Position numbers and translations under genes: made by a program
The notes under the pieces: generated by a model
Told to the model about the DNA's origin: nothing
What the model saw: the letters and a program-made list of their open reading frames with translations, nothing else
The model's database searches: none
From: Deinococcus sp.
Lineage (GTDB): Bacteria; Deinococcota; Deinococci; Deinococcales; Deinococcaceae
DNA length: 21,333 bases
Direction of reading: 5' to 3'
Assembly (NCBI GenBank): GCA_030524065.1
Contig: JAUNHF010000007.1
Span: forward strand, 1 to 21,333
Part shown: in pieces, positions 1-7,885 of the stretch
How the letters are laid out: each line of letters starts with the position of its first letter
How positions within the stretch are numbered: position 1 is the stretch's first letter

Positions 1-306
1 GGTGGCTTCCACCCGGGCCTTGAGCAACCGGTGAAAGGTCCAGCTGTCGGCGCCCGGTGGCAGCTCGGCGGCCAGCTCGCCCAGCCGGCTGTCTGCCGGG
101 AAGTCGGCCCCGGCCAGGGTGGGCGCGTACAGGTTGCCCACATGGTCCAGCGCCTGGGTGACCAGCAGCACGTCCTGCCCGGCCCCGGCCAGGCGCAGCG
201 CCAGCTCGCTGCCGGCCAGGCCCGCTCCAATCACCGCCACGTCGTACAGGTGGCCTGGCTGCGGCTGGCTGCGCGGCGCCCGCGCACTGGAAGGAGGAAG
301 CGTCAT
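1..306 (-). CDS. MnmG/GidA-related FAD-dependent oxidoreductase, N-terminal part (runs off the window)
   Basis: The frame starts at ATG 306 and is open to the window edge, giving 102 residues. Residues about 21-33 form an FAD/NAD-binding Rossmann turn (YDVAVIGAGLAGSE). The next strand reads VLLVTQALDHVGNLYAPT. This lines up with the second strand of MnmG (in this window [17 protein letters not shown]), but the CNP cysteine motif of true MnmG is missing. The family is therefore inferred to be the MnmG/TrmFO flavoprotein group rather than a generic amine oxidase. The substrate is unknown. A genuine MnmG lies at 9372-11192, so this would be a paralogue with another role. It is divergent from the DUF2231 gene at 420. 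No good Shine-Dalgarno is seen. A TACACT hexamer lies at 316-321, 9 nt before the ATG. Confidence 0.7.
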   Translation of the reverse strand, partial: MTLPPSSARAPRSQPQPGHLYDVAVIGAGLAGSELALRLAGAGQDVLLVTQALDHVGNLYAPTLAGADFPADSRLGELAAELPPGADSWTFHRLLKARVEAT

Positions 307-315
307 CAACCCCAG

Positions 316-321
316 AGTGTA
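316..321 (-). promoter_or_regulatory. Candidate -10 element for the MnmG-related gene
   Basis: Read on the minus strand, TACACT matches TANNNT and lies 9 nt before ATG 306. It lies 6 nt before an in-frame TTG that directly precedes the ATG. No convincing -35 is seen, so this is a weak candidate for a very short leader or a leaderless transcript. Confidence 0.25.
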
Positions 322-419
322 AAGCATCGGGCAAGCTGCGGCGCAGCCAGCCACCACCCACGGCTGGCTAGACTGCGGTCATCCACAGTTTGTTCTCTTT
401 TCCCCTGAGGTGACGCGAC

Positions 420-980
420 ATGAACCTGACCTTTGCCGATTCCAGCCCCAGCAACCGCCTTGAAGACCTGCTTTCTGAGCATGACGCCGTAGACCAGCTT
501 TCGCTGGAGTTGCAGCAGGCCCTGAAAAATGTACAAGGCCACCTGCCCGGCAGCGCCGTAGACGCCCTGCGCGGCGAATGGCTGGGTCACCCGCTGCACC
601 CGGCGCTGGTGCATCTGCCACTGGGCGGCTGGATGATTGCCGGGGTGTTGGACTTTGCGCCGCTGGGCGGCAGCGCGGAGGAACGCCAGCAACGCGAAAA
701 AGCGGCGGACGCGGCCCTGCTGCTGGGCACAGTGGGCGGCCTGGGCGCTATCGCCACCGGCTGGACCGAGTGGACCTCGGCACGCGGGCAGGCCCGGCGC
801 ACCGGCCTGATTCACGGGGCGCTCAACGAAACGGCGTTCTTCCTGAATGTCGGCTCACTGCTGGCCCGCCGTCAGGGCAAGCGGGGGCTGGGCCGGGCGC
901 TGAGCGGCGCAGGCCTGGGGCTGGCCCTGGCGAGCGGGCTGCTGGGCGGGCAACTGGTGTACCGCCACCGCATGGGCTGA
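420..980 (+). CDS. DUF2231 family membrane protein
   Basis: This is a 186-residue protein of unknown function. Residues 56-69 carry the histidine-rich GHPLHPALVHLPLG signature typical of DUF2231 (Pfam PF09990), leading into the first hydrophobic segment (about 66-82). Further hydrophobic stretches lie near 97-114, 130-148 and 160-178, so four membrane helices are likely. The first 50 residues are soluble and acidic, and may form a helix. The start at ATG 420 is preceded by a good ribosome binding site (TGAGGTGA, about 406-413). The histidines suggest metal or haem binding, but that is inference. It is followed by a decayed-looking membrane frame (1051-1284) and is divergent from the flavoprotein gene at 306. 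Confidence 0.8.
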   Translation: MNLTFADSSPSNRLEDLLSEHDAVDQLSLELQQALKNVQGHLPGSAVDALRGEWLGHPLHPALVHLPLGGWMIAGVLDFAPLGGSAEERQQREKAADAALLLGTVGGLGAIATGWTEWTSARGQARRTGLIHGALNETAFFLNVGSLLARRQGKRGLGRALSGAGLGLALASGLLGGQLVYRHRMG

Positions 981-1050
981 GGTGGAGGGCGGGAAAAGCA
1001 CCGAAAGGTCAGGGGCTCCACGCTGCCGCGCCGCTGAATACCTGGCCTCT

Positions 1051-1284
1051 GGCTTAGTGGTCGCCGGCCTGCTGCTGGAGCTGTAGCTGCTGCCCTGGCT
1101 GGCCGGATTGCTGGGCGGCTGTGAGAAGCTCCACCTCGTCTCAGGCGCGCTGTTGCTGCTGGGCGGCCTGCCCCTCCTGCTCAGCTCGCATGTCCCTGAC
1201 CGCCAGACCTCCCACCCCACCCTGACCCCGTTCCTGCTGGGGTCCAGCCTGCTGCTGTTCGTGACGGCGCCGATGCTTTGCTAA
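1051..1284 (+). pseudogene. Remnant of a small membrane-protein gene, interrupted by a TAG
   Basis: In the frame starting at 1051 the translation is GLVVAGLLLEL, then TAG at 1084-1086, then 65 residues from LLPWLAGLLGG to [11 protein letters not shown] and TAA at 1282-1284. There are two clear hydrophobic segments after the stop and a shorter one before it. Third codon positions after the stop are overwhelmingly G or C, as in the neighbouring genes, which suggests a once-functional frame. There is no ATG or ribosome binding site in front. The family was not recognised. The stop overlaps the dprA stop on the other strand. It could instead be a chance GC-rich hydrophobic frame. The rest of 981-1280 holds nothing else recognisable. 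Confidence 0.4.
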
Positions 1285-2405
1285 CGCCGCAGCCAGCGCC
1301 CGCCGCTGTCCTCGGCCAGACCAGAGAGTTGCAGCATCATCAGGGCAGTTTGCAGCTCGGCCAGGCTCAAGCGGGTCAGGGCGGCGAGGTCATCCAGCGT
1401 GCGCGGCTCACTCAGCGCAGCATATACGGCGGCCTGCTCCGGGGGCAATTCGGGTGCTGCCGTAGCCGACTCTCCTCCACCCACCGACCAGCCCAGCTCG
1501 GTCAGGATGTCGGTGGCACTCTCGGTCAGCACCGCGCCCTCACGCAGCAGGCGGTGAGGCCCGGCCGCCCGCAGGTCACCGGCGCGGCCCGGCACCGCAA
1601 ACACGGTGCGCCCACATTCCAGCGCATGGGTGGCGGTAATCAGCGATCCTGACTTCAGCTCACCTTCCACCACCAGCACGCCGGCAGCGAGGGCCGCAAT
1701 CAGGCGGTTGCGCTGCGGAAAGTGGTGCGCCTTGGGGCCGATGCCCAGCGGGTACTCGCTGACCAGGGTCAGGCGGCGGGCCAGGTCCACATTCTCGGCC
1801 GGGTACACCCGGTCCACCGCGTGCCCCACCACGCCCAGGCTCAGGCCCCCAGCGTCCACGGCGGCGCTGTGGGCGGCTGTATCCACGCCCCGCGCCAGGC
1901 CACTGACGACCACCAGTCCGGCCGCAGCCAGCTCGGCTGCAATCTGGCGGGTCAGGCTCAGGGCGTGCGGGCTGGCGCTGCGCGTGCCCACGATGCCCAC
2001 GGCCGGCGGCGTGGGTGGCAATTCCGGCAATGGTCCCCGCACCCACAACACGGCGGGCGGGTCACCCAGAGCTTCTAGGGCAGGCGGGTAGCCGGGCAGA
2101 CCCCGGCCGAGCAGGGTGATGTCCTTCCCCTGAGACCGGGCCGCCGCCACCTTCGCCAGCTCCTGTTCGGCGGCCTCACGCGGGGCCGCTGTCCCGATGG
2201 CCGACAGACTGCGGCGGTCCAGCCCCGGCACCCCGCGCAGCGCTTCTGGCGAAGCGTCCAGTGCAGCCAGCGCCGATCCAAAGTGCTCGCGCAGCGCCTC
2301 GATCCGGCGCGGCCCCAGACCAGGGGTCAGAGACAGGGTCAGCAGGGCCAGCAGCTCGCCGGCGGCGTCAGGCAGGGGCGCGGGGCTGGGGGCGAACAGA
2401 CTCAC
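1281..2405 (-). CDS. dprA: DNA-processing protein DprA (Smf)
   Basis: This 374-residue protein is of usual DprA length. DprA binds incoming single-stranded DNA during natural transformation and loads RecA on it. An N-terminal helical region with a HhH-like segment ([12 protein letters not shown], about 27-38) precedes the Rossmann-like core. Core motifs are GIVGTR (137-142), [12 protein letters not shown] (168-179), FPQRNRLIA (229-237) and GSLITA (253-258). Residues about 322-374 form the winged-helix C-terminal domain seen in many DprA proteins. The start is GTG 2405. A TATGCT hexamer ends 6 nt upstream and no Shine-Dalgarno is present, so a leaderless transcript is likely. It lies 54 nt downstream of the histidine kinase stop on the same strand and converges on the remnant at 1284. 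Confidence 0.95.
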   Translation of the reverse strand: MSLFAPSPAPLPDAAGELLALLTLSLTPGLGPRRIEALREHFGSALAALDASPEALRGVPGLDRRSLSAIGTAAPREAAEQELAKVAAARSQGKDITLLGRGLPGYPPALEALGDPPAVLWVRGPLPELPPTPPAVGIVGTRSASPHALSLTRQIAAELAAAGLVVVSGLARGVDTAAHSAAVDAGGLSLGVVGHAVDRVYPAENVDLARRLTLVSEYPLGIGPKAHHFPQRNRLIAALAAGVLVVEGELKSGSLITATHALECGRTVFAVPGRAGDLRAAGPHRLLREGAVLTESATDILTELGWSVGGGESATAAPELPPEQAAVYAALSEPRTLDDLAALTRLSLAELQTALMMLQLSGLAEDSGGRWLRR

Positions 2406-2411
2406 GTCCCC

Positions 2412-2417
2412 AGCATA
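2412..2417 (-). promoter_or_regulatory. Leaderless-type -10 element of dprA
   Basis: On the minus strand this is TATGCT, followed by GGGGAC and the GTG start. The six-base gap would place transcription start at or next to the start codon. No -35 resembling TTGACA is seen at the usual distance. The call rests on spacing and on the same pattern before mnmG, rsmG and the lptC-like gene. Confidence 0.45.
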
Positions 2418-2459
2418 CGGGAGCGAATGGCCCGCAGCGCAGCGACCTGCGGCGGCAAC

Positions 2460-3902
2460 CTACCGCCCGGAAGGACCAGCAGGCCCGGTCTGTTCAGGCG
2501 GCCTTTCCGGAGTGTCAGGAGGGGCTGCGGCCATGTCTTCTTCCCCGCAGACCGCTTCCTCTTCACCCTCCCCTTCCAGCAGCGCGTCGGGGATGCTGAG
2601 GCGAAACTCGGCGCCCCCAGCAGGATTGTTGCCGCCGGTCAGGGTGCCGCCATGCAGTTCGGCAATCTGGCGGCTGACACTCAGCCCCAGACCACTGGAC
2701 CCACTGCCACTCACGAACGGGTCAAAGATGCGCTCGCCCAGGTCGCCCGGCAGGCCAGGGCCGGTGTCACGCACGGTGAAATGCAACTGATCGCCCACCG
2801 AGGCCAACCGCAGCGTGACCCGCCCGCCCGGCCCGGCCGCCCGGCGGGCATTTGCCAGCAGGTTCCGCAGGGCCTGGGTCAGCCGGTCGGGATCGCACAG
2901 GATCATGCCGGTCCAGTCGCCGGTGTACTCGGTCCCTGGCACCAGCCGCTCCAGCCGGTCGCGCAGGCCCGCCGCCCCGATCAGGTGCCAGACCAGCTTC
3001 AGGTCCAGTTCGCCGCGTGCCAGCTGCATCAGGTCCTGGGTGGTAAAGGTCAGCTCGTCGGTGACCAGCGCGGCTTTTTGGATTTCAGGGTCGCCGGTGC
3101 GCTCGCCGGCGCGGTCCAGCGTCGCTTTGAGCACAGTCAGCGGCGCCCCCAGTTCGTGTACGATCTGGCCCAGCAGGGCCTTTTCGCGGTGCTGCTGCGC
3201 ATCAATCCGCACCAGCAAGCGGTTGATGGCACTGATCAGGCGGTGGACCTCATCGCGCCGTTCGGGCAGCGGCAAAGCGGCCACGCTGTGGGACGGGTTG
3301 ATCCGGTCGGCCAGCAGCGCAGCGTGGCCCAGATGAGAGAGCATACGCTGGCCCAGCAAGTAGCCCAGCAGCAGCGTCAGCAGCGGGGTCACAAGCATCG
3401 CCAGCAGCAGGGCGCGGCGGGCCGCGTCGCCCGCGTCCACCAGCGGTTCGCTGGGCAGCGCCACCCAGAGGGTCTGCCCCTCAAAAAATCCACTCAGCGC
3501 CCGCGACGCCCCCCGGAAGGGCACGCCGCCAAGGCTCAGGTCGCCGTCCAGCGGATAGGGAAAGTGGTCCCCAATCTCAAGCGGGGCCAGCGAGTCGCGG
3601 GACGCCAACACCACTGTGCCTTTTTCGTCCACCACGGCAGAGAAGTTGTCCAGGGCCGGCCCCAGCGTCTCGCCCAGGCCCGCTGCCGGGTCGCTCAGGC
3701 GCTGCGAGAGGGTGTCGGCCCGGTCGGTCAGCCGCATCTGAAACTGGCTGTCCATCCCGCGCAGCAGCAGCGTCATCATGGCGCCGCCTACCAGCGTGAC
3801 CAGCACCAGCGTGACCAGGCTGAAGGCCAGCGCCAGGCGAAAACGCAGGCTTTCGTGCCAGGCCACCTTGGCACTGCTGAGCATGGGCAGGGAACCGGGC
3901 AC
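2460..3902 (-). CDS. Two-component sensor histidine kinase
   Basis: This is a 480-residue membrane kinase, partner of the response regulator encoded just upstream. Transmembrane helix 1 lies at about 23-47, an extracytoplasmic sensor domain at 48-162, helix 2 at 163-184, and a HAMP linker at 185-237. The dimerisation/phosphorylation box carries H249 within [14 protein letters not shown], where the common form has HELRTPL. ATP-binding motifs are the N box NLLANARRA (347-355), G1 DTGPGLP (379-385), the F box IFDPF (392-396) and G2 GLGLSVSR (404-411). A tail after about 440 is acidic, then proline-rich, and is not part of the kinase fold. The start is taken as GTG 3902; ATG 3884 is an alternative, and neither has a strong ribosome binding site. 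The signal sensed is unknown. Confidence 0.9.
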   Translation of the reverse strand: MPGSLPMLSSAKVAWHESLRFRLALAFSLVTLVLVTLVGGAMMTLLLRGMDSQFQMRLTDRADTLSQRLSDPAAGLGETLGPALDNFSAVVDEKGTVVLASRDSLAPLEIGDHFPYPLDGDLSLGGVPFRGASRALSGFFEGQTLWVALPSEPLVDAGDAARRALLLAMLVTPLLTLLLGYLLGQRMLSHLGHAALLADRINPSHSVAALPLPERRDEVHRLISAINRLLVRIDAQQHREKALLGQIVHELGAPLTVLKATLDRAGERTGDPEIQKAALVTDELTFTTQDLMQLARGELDLKLVWHLIGAAGLRDRLERLVPGTEYTGDWTGMILCDPDRLTQALRNLLANARRAAGPGGRVTLRLASVGDQLHFTVRDTGPGLPGDLGERIFDPFVSGSGSSGLGLSVSRQIAELHGGTLTGGNNPAGGAEFRLSIPDALLEGEGEEEAVCGEEDMAAAPPDTPERPPEQTGPAGPSGR

Positions 3903-3928
3903 GGCGCAAAAACCCTGGCTTCCGCGCC

Positions 3929-4586
<658 letters not shown>

Positions 4587-4970
4587 CTATCTTCCTCCTG
4601 AAATTTCGGTGAGTTCAAGTTTCAGTTTATAGGACGCCAGGAACTGTTCCAGGGTTTGCAGGCCACCGGACAGCTTGATCAGGATCTGGCCGCCGCGCAG
4701 CTCGCCCTCATAGCGGGAGCGCAGGCCTGGGTACTGCGAACGGCGGCGCTCCACGTCACTGCGGGAAAACAAAATCACCACGCCGCCCTGCGAGTCACGG
4801 ATCACCTTGCCGCGTATGACCCCGCTTTCCAGCTCACCGTAAGCCAGCTTGGTCTCCAGGTTCTGATCCCACACCATCATGTCCAGCGCAGCGGCCGGCG
4901 CACTCAGGCCGGCAAGGGCCAGCAGGGCCAATGCCCCCTTCAACCAGCGTCCAGCAACTCCTCTGTGCAT
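4587..4970 (-). CDS. Small exported protein of unknown function
   Basis: From ATG 4970 the product is 127 residues. ATG 4970 is chosen because GGAGAG lies four bases upstream; a longer in-frame reading to 5078 runs through the probable promoter. A signal peptide is clear: positively charged start, hydrophobic ALALLALAGLSAPAAA, and AxA-type cleavage before LDMMVWDQ. The mature part of about 100 residues is rich in beta-type alternation (GVIRGKVIRDSQGGVVILFS) and basic residues, and has no cysteines. I do not recognise the family. Its stop touches the start of the response regulator, whose ribosome binding site lies inside this gene, so the two are cotranslated. An accessory role in envelope signalling through the downstream kinase is inference. 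Confidence 0.7.
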   Translation of the reverse strand: MHRGVAGRWLKGALALLALAGLSAPAAALDMMVWDQNLETKLAYGELESGVIRGKVIRDSQGGVVILFSRSDVERRRSQYPGLRSRYEGELRGGQILIKLSGGLQTLEQFLASYKLKLELTEISGGR

Positions 4971-4994
4971 CTTTCTCTCCATTCTGCGGGCAGC

Positions 4995-5048
4995 GTGGGC
5001 CCACATTCGTTTCTGTTTCTTGGGTGGCCTCTGCGCCGCACAGGCCAC
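4995..5048 (-). promoter_or_regulatory. Structured 5' leader with hairpin and palindrome
   Basis: In the leader of the exported-protein gene, GTGGCCT (minus-strand reading of 5042-5048) pairs with AGGCCAC (5024-5030) across an 11-nt loop. A perfect 10-bp palindrome, GTGGGCCCAC, follows at 4995-5004. Either could be an RNA structure or a protein-binding site. No known riboswitch class was recognised. Confidence 0.3.
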
Positions 5049-5052
5049 TGCT

Positions 5053-5078
5053 TTAATAACCACAGCATAAGCAGTCAA
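5053..5078 (-). promoter_or_regulatory. Candidate promoter of the exported protein / two-component operon
   Basis: On the minus strand a TTGACT hexamer (5078-5073) matches the -35 consensus in five of six positions. An AT-rich TTATTAAAG lies 13-16 bases downstream and would serve as the -10, although its exact register is uncertain. The leader to ATG 4970 would be about 75-80 nt. The upstream operon ends in a terminator at 5147-5185, which fits a new promoter here. Confidence 0.5.
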
Positions 5079-5146
5079 GCTGACGCCGGCGTGACCCGGC
5101 CCGGCCCGGACTTGATGCAGGCTAAAGAAACTACGCAGAAAAGCGC

Positions 5147-5185
5147 AAAAAGCGCTGCCCCGGGCAGGTGCCCAGGCGCAGCGCT
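5147..5185 (-). terminator. Intrinsic terminator of the 2-oxoacid dehydrogenase operon
   Basis: Starting 22 nt beyond the E2 stop, the minus strand reads AGCGCTGC, a short inner hairpin (GGGCACCTGCCC), GCAGCGCT and then a T run. The outer 8-bp stem is perfect (5178-5185 with 5151-5158). The T run is itself the loop of a second small hairpin, AGCGC-TTTTT-GCGCT, followed by TTTT, which may reinforce termination. Confidence 0.85.
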
Positions 5186-5207
5186 CCGCTTGGCAGCGTG
5201 CGGGCCG

Positions 5208-6662
5208 TTACATCGCTTCCAGCATCAGACGGTCCGGGTTTTCCAGCAGGCGAATCACTTCCTTGCAGAAGCGGGCCGCCTCGGCGCCGTCTACCAGGCG
5301 GTGGTCAAACGACAGCGAGATGTACATCATGTAGGCAATCTCAATTTCGTCGTTTTCGTTCACGATGGGGCGCTTCTGGATAGAGTGAATGCCCAGAATG
5401 GCCGCGTCAGGCACGTTGATGATCGGGAAGGAGAACAGCGCCCCGATGGAGCCGATGTTGGTGATGGCAAAGGTGCTGCCAGACAGCTCGTCGCCCTTGA
5501 GCTTGCCTTCCTGAGCGCGGCCAGCCAGGTCCACCACCTCGCGGGCGAGCTCGTATACGGACTTCTTGTCCACGTCACGCAGCACCGGCACGGTCAGACC
5601 GGCGTCGGTCGCCACCGCCATGCCCATGTTGTAGTAGCGCTTCTGCACGATTTCCTGGGTGGCCTCGTCAAAGGAAGTGTTGAGGCTGGGGTACTTTTTG
5701 AGTGCCGCCGCCACCGCCTTGAATATGAACGGCAGGTAGCTGATCTTGACTCCAGCCGCCGCCGCTTCGCCCTTGACCCGGTCGCGGAACTGCACCAGCC
5801 GGGTCATGTTGATTTCGTCCACCGTCAGGGTGCGCACGGTGTACAGGTGGCTGGCCAGCATCTGGTTGGCGATGGCGCGGCGCATGCCCCGCAGCGGCAC
5901 CCGCTCTTCCAGGTGCTCGTAGCCCTTGGGGGTGCGGTACTGCACCGGAGGCACCGGCAGGCCGCCCTGAGCGCCCGCCGGCGCAGTCGCAGCGCCCTGG
6001 GCCGGCGTCTGCGCCTTGAGGTGGGCGGCCACGTCGGCAATGCGAATCCGGCCGTTGGGGCCACTGCCCTGCACGTCTTTGAGGTCAAGGCCCATCTCGC
6101 GGGCCAGCTGACGGGCAGCCGGGACCGCCAGAATCCGGCCATCGGCGCGGCCCGCACTGCCAGTGGGGGCGGGTGCCTGCGCGGACGCGGCCTCTGCCCG
6201 TTTCAGCCCCTGCACCTTGACGGCGCCGCCCGTCTCGAACGCCCTAAAGAGACTGCTGGAATCGTCGTCCTTGGCGATGTGCCCGGCCTCAACGATAGAA
6301 CGCTCTTCCTCGGCCTGCGGGGGCAACTGGGCCTCCTCGGTGCGCGGATTTTCGCCGGTGTCCTGGATGGCCTGCTCGGGGCTGGGCGTCTGGGCAGAGG
6401 TCTCCGCGCTTCCGGCAGCGGCGCCGCCCGTTTCATCCAGCAGCAGCAAAGGAGCGTGCACGGCCACCACGTCGCCTTCCTTGACCAGCAACTGCGCCAC
6501 CGTGCCCGCAAAGGGACTGGGCAGCTCTACCGTAACTTTGTCGGTCATCACTTCGCACAGGGGTTGCTCGGCGGCGACCGTGTCACCCTCCGCTACCATC
6601 CATTTGAGAATTTCGCCTTCGACCACGCTTTCGGCCAGTTCAGGAAGCAGCACTTCTTTCAT
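5208..6662 (-). CDS. 2-oxoacid dehydrogenase E2, dihydrolipoamide acyltransferase
   Basis: This 484-residue protein transfers the acyl group made by E1 from its lipoyl arm to CoA. One lipoyl domain spans about 1-78, with the lipoylated K42 in MTDKVTVE. An acidic Ala/Pro/Gln linker follows. The E1/E3-binding domain is at 177-215 (AVPAARQLAREMGLDLKDV, then GSGPNGRI). The catalytic acyltransferase domain fills about 240-484, with H454 and D458 in DHRLVDG near the C-terminus. Start ATG 6662 has a GAGGTGA site. It is last in an E1 alpha, E1 beta, E2 set. The alpha/beta form of E1 favours the branched-chain (2-oxoisovalerate) complex, but a pyruvate or acetoin substrate cannot be excluded. E3 is not in the window. 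A 122-nt gap before it might hold an internal promoter. Confidence 0.92.
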   Translation of the reverse strand: MKEVLLPELAESVVEGEILKWMVAEGDTVAAEQPLCEVMTDKVTVELPSPFAGTVAQLLVKEGDVVAVHAPLLLLDETGGAAAGSAETSAQTPSPEQAIQDTGENPRTEEAQLPPQAEEERSIVEAGHIAKDDDSSSLFRAFETGGAVKVQGLKRAEAASAQAPAPTGSAGRADGRILAVPAARQLAREMGLDLKDVQGSGPNGRIRIADVAAHLKAQTPAQGAATAPAGAQGGLPVPPVQYRTPKGYEHLEERVPLRGMRRAIANQMLASHLYTVRTLTVDEINMTRLVQFRDRVKGEAAAAGVKISYLPFIFKAVAAALKKYPSLNTSFDEATQEIVQKRYYNMGMAVATDAGLTVPVLRDVDKKSVYELAREVVDLAGRAQEGKLKGDELSGSTFAITNIGSIGALFSFPIINVPDAAILGIHSIQKRPIVNENDEIEIAYMMYISLSFDHRLVDGAEAARFCKEVIRLLENPDRLMLEAM

Positions 6663-6688
6663 CAGTCACCTCGGTTTCTTTAAACATT

Positions 6689-6698
6689 CATTCGAATG
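6689..6698. promoter_or_regulatory. Palindrome in the E1 beta-E2 gap
   Basis: CATTCGAATG is a perfect 10-bp palindrome. It sits next to the AT-rich GTTTAAAG (about 6678-6685), 27 nt before the E2 start codon. It may be an operator or part of an internal promoter. Nothing else in the gap is recognisable. Confidence 0.25.
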
Positions 6699-6784
6699 GG
6701 AGAGTTCGGGATTCGGCCCCCCTGGCCGGAGTGAGCAGGCAAGGGGCGACCTGGCCCCATGACCGCTCCGGCTGGGGCCAGCCG

Positions 6785-7885
6785 TCAGTAGTTCAGCGCC
6801 CGCACGCAGGCCGCCGCAATGCGGTTGCCGCCTGGGAGGTAAATCTTGTCCTGCACGTAGGGGTAGGGCATGTCAAAGCCGGCCACCTGCAACACCGGGG
6901 CCAGCAGCGAATCGAACAGTGCTTCCTGAATCGAGTAGGCCACCTCGCCCATAAAGTTGGCTGTGCGGGGGGCCTCGCTGACCAGCACGGCGCGGCCGGT
7001 CTTAGCGACGCTGGTCAGCACCGCTTCCTTGTCCCAGGGCATCAGCGAACGCAGGTCCAGCACTTCGGCCTGCACGCCCCCCTCGGCGGCCAGGGCCTGC
7101 GCGGCGTCCAGCACGTCGGGCATGACGCCGCCGTAGCCGATGATGGTCAGGTCGCTGCCTTCACGGCGCAGCGCTGCTTTGCCGATGGGCACGGTGTAGT
7201 CCTGAACCGGCACTTCGCCTTTGGCGGCGCGGTACAGCCGCTTGGGCTCAAAGAAAATCACCGGGTCCTGACCGCGCAGGGCCGACTTGAGCAGACCTTT
7301 GGCGTCGTAGGGGGTGCTAGGCATCACGACCTGGATGCCGGCCATGTGCACGTAGTAGCTTTCGGGGCTCTGGCTGTGGTGGTGCCCACCCTTGACGCCC
7401 CCGCCCGAGGGCGTGCGGATCACCAGCGGGGCGGTGTCGTTGCCGCCAGAGCGGTAACGCACCTTGGCCGCCTGCGACAGAATCTGATCGAAGGCCGGGC
7501 CCATATAATCCGCAAACTGAATTTCCGCCACCGGGCGCATACCACGAATCGCCATGCCCACTGCGGCCCCCACAATGGCCGCTTCGGACAGCGGGGTGTT
7601 AAACACGCGGTGTTCGCCGTGCTTGGCTGTCAGTCCAGCGGTCGCCATAAAGACGCCGCCGCGTGGGCCAACGTCTTCTCCGAACACCACCACGCGCTCG
7701 TCACGGGTCAGCTCTTCGTCCAGCGCCTCGGTGACGGCAGTGATCAGGTTGATGGTGCGGGTTTCGCCGCTGGCAGCACCTTGTCCCCTGTATTCACCTG
7801 GCCCCTTGGGTTCATTGGCACCCCCCTCGGTGGCGGCCCGTGCGGGCAGATCATGCGTCAGTCGTTCTTCGGCAGTCAGGCTCAT
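6785..7885 (-). CDS. 2-oxoacid dehydrogenase E1 component, beta subunit
   Basis: The product is 366 residues and forms the ThDP-dependent E1 heterotetramer with the alpha subunit, decarboxylating 2-oxo acids. Start ATG 7885 overlaps the E1 alpha stop (ATGA) and is preceded by GGAGGTG, which rules out longer in-frame starts inside E1 alpha. Family motifs include [14 protein letters not shown] (46-59), VVVFGEDVG (65-73) with the ThDP-contacting glutamate, [19 protein letters not shown] (94-112), and the transketolase C-terminal domain with [12 protein letters not shown] and [12 protein letters not shown]. The first 40 residues are a Gly/Ala/Pro-rich extension longer than in many homologues; its role is unknown. 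Confidence 0.92.
   Translation of the reverse strand: MSLTAEERLTHDLPARAATEGGANEPKGPGEYRGQGAASGETRTINLITAVTEALDEELTRDERVVVFGEDVGPRGGVFMATAGLTAKHGEHRVFNTPLSEAAIVGAAVGMAIRGMRPVAEIQFADYMGPAFDQILSQAAKVRYRSGGNDTAPLVIRTPSGGGVKGGHHHSQSPESYYVHMAGIQVVMPSTPYDAKGLLKSALRGQDPVIFFEPKRLYRAAKGEVPVQDYTVPIGKAALRREGSDLTIIGYGGVMPDVLDAAQALAAEGGVQAEVLDLRSLMPWDKEAVLTSVAKTGRAVLVSEAPRTANFMGEVAYSIQEALFDSLLAPVLQVAGFDMPYPYVQDKIYLPGGNRIAAACVRALNY

Noticed and set aside
379..387. TCATCCACA, one mismatch from a DnaA box
   Set aside because: It is a single copy with no cluster, no AT-rich unwinding region and no dnaA or dnaN nearby, so an origin is not supported.
855..1220. Minus-strand open frame of 121 codons over the DUF2231 end
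   Set aside because: It is low-complexity Ser/Pro/Arg/Gln text with no start signal and is antisense to better-supported frames.
5054..5070. TTATGCTGTGGTTATTA (minus strand), faintly like the Deinococcus radiation/desiccation response motif
   Set aside because: Only about half of the 17 positions match and the right half-site is not a palindromic partner.
4656..6683. Plus-strand open frame of 675 codons
   Set aside because: It is antisense to E2 and the exported-protein gene, whose family motifs are clear. Its His/Gln/Gly-rich composition is typical of a mirror frame in GC-rich DNA.
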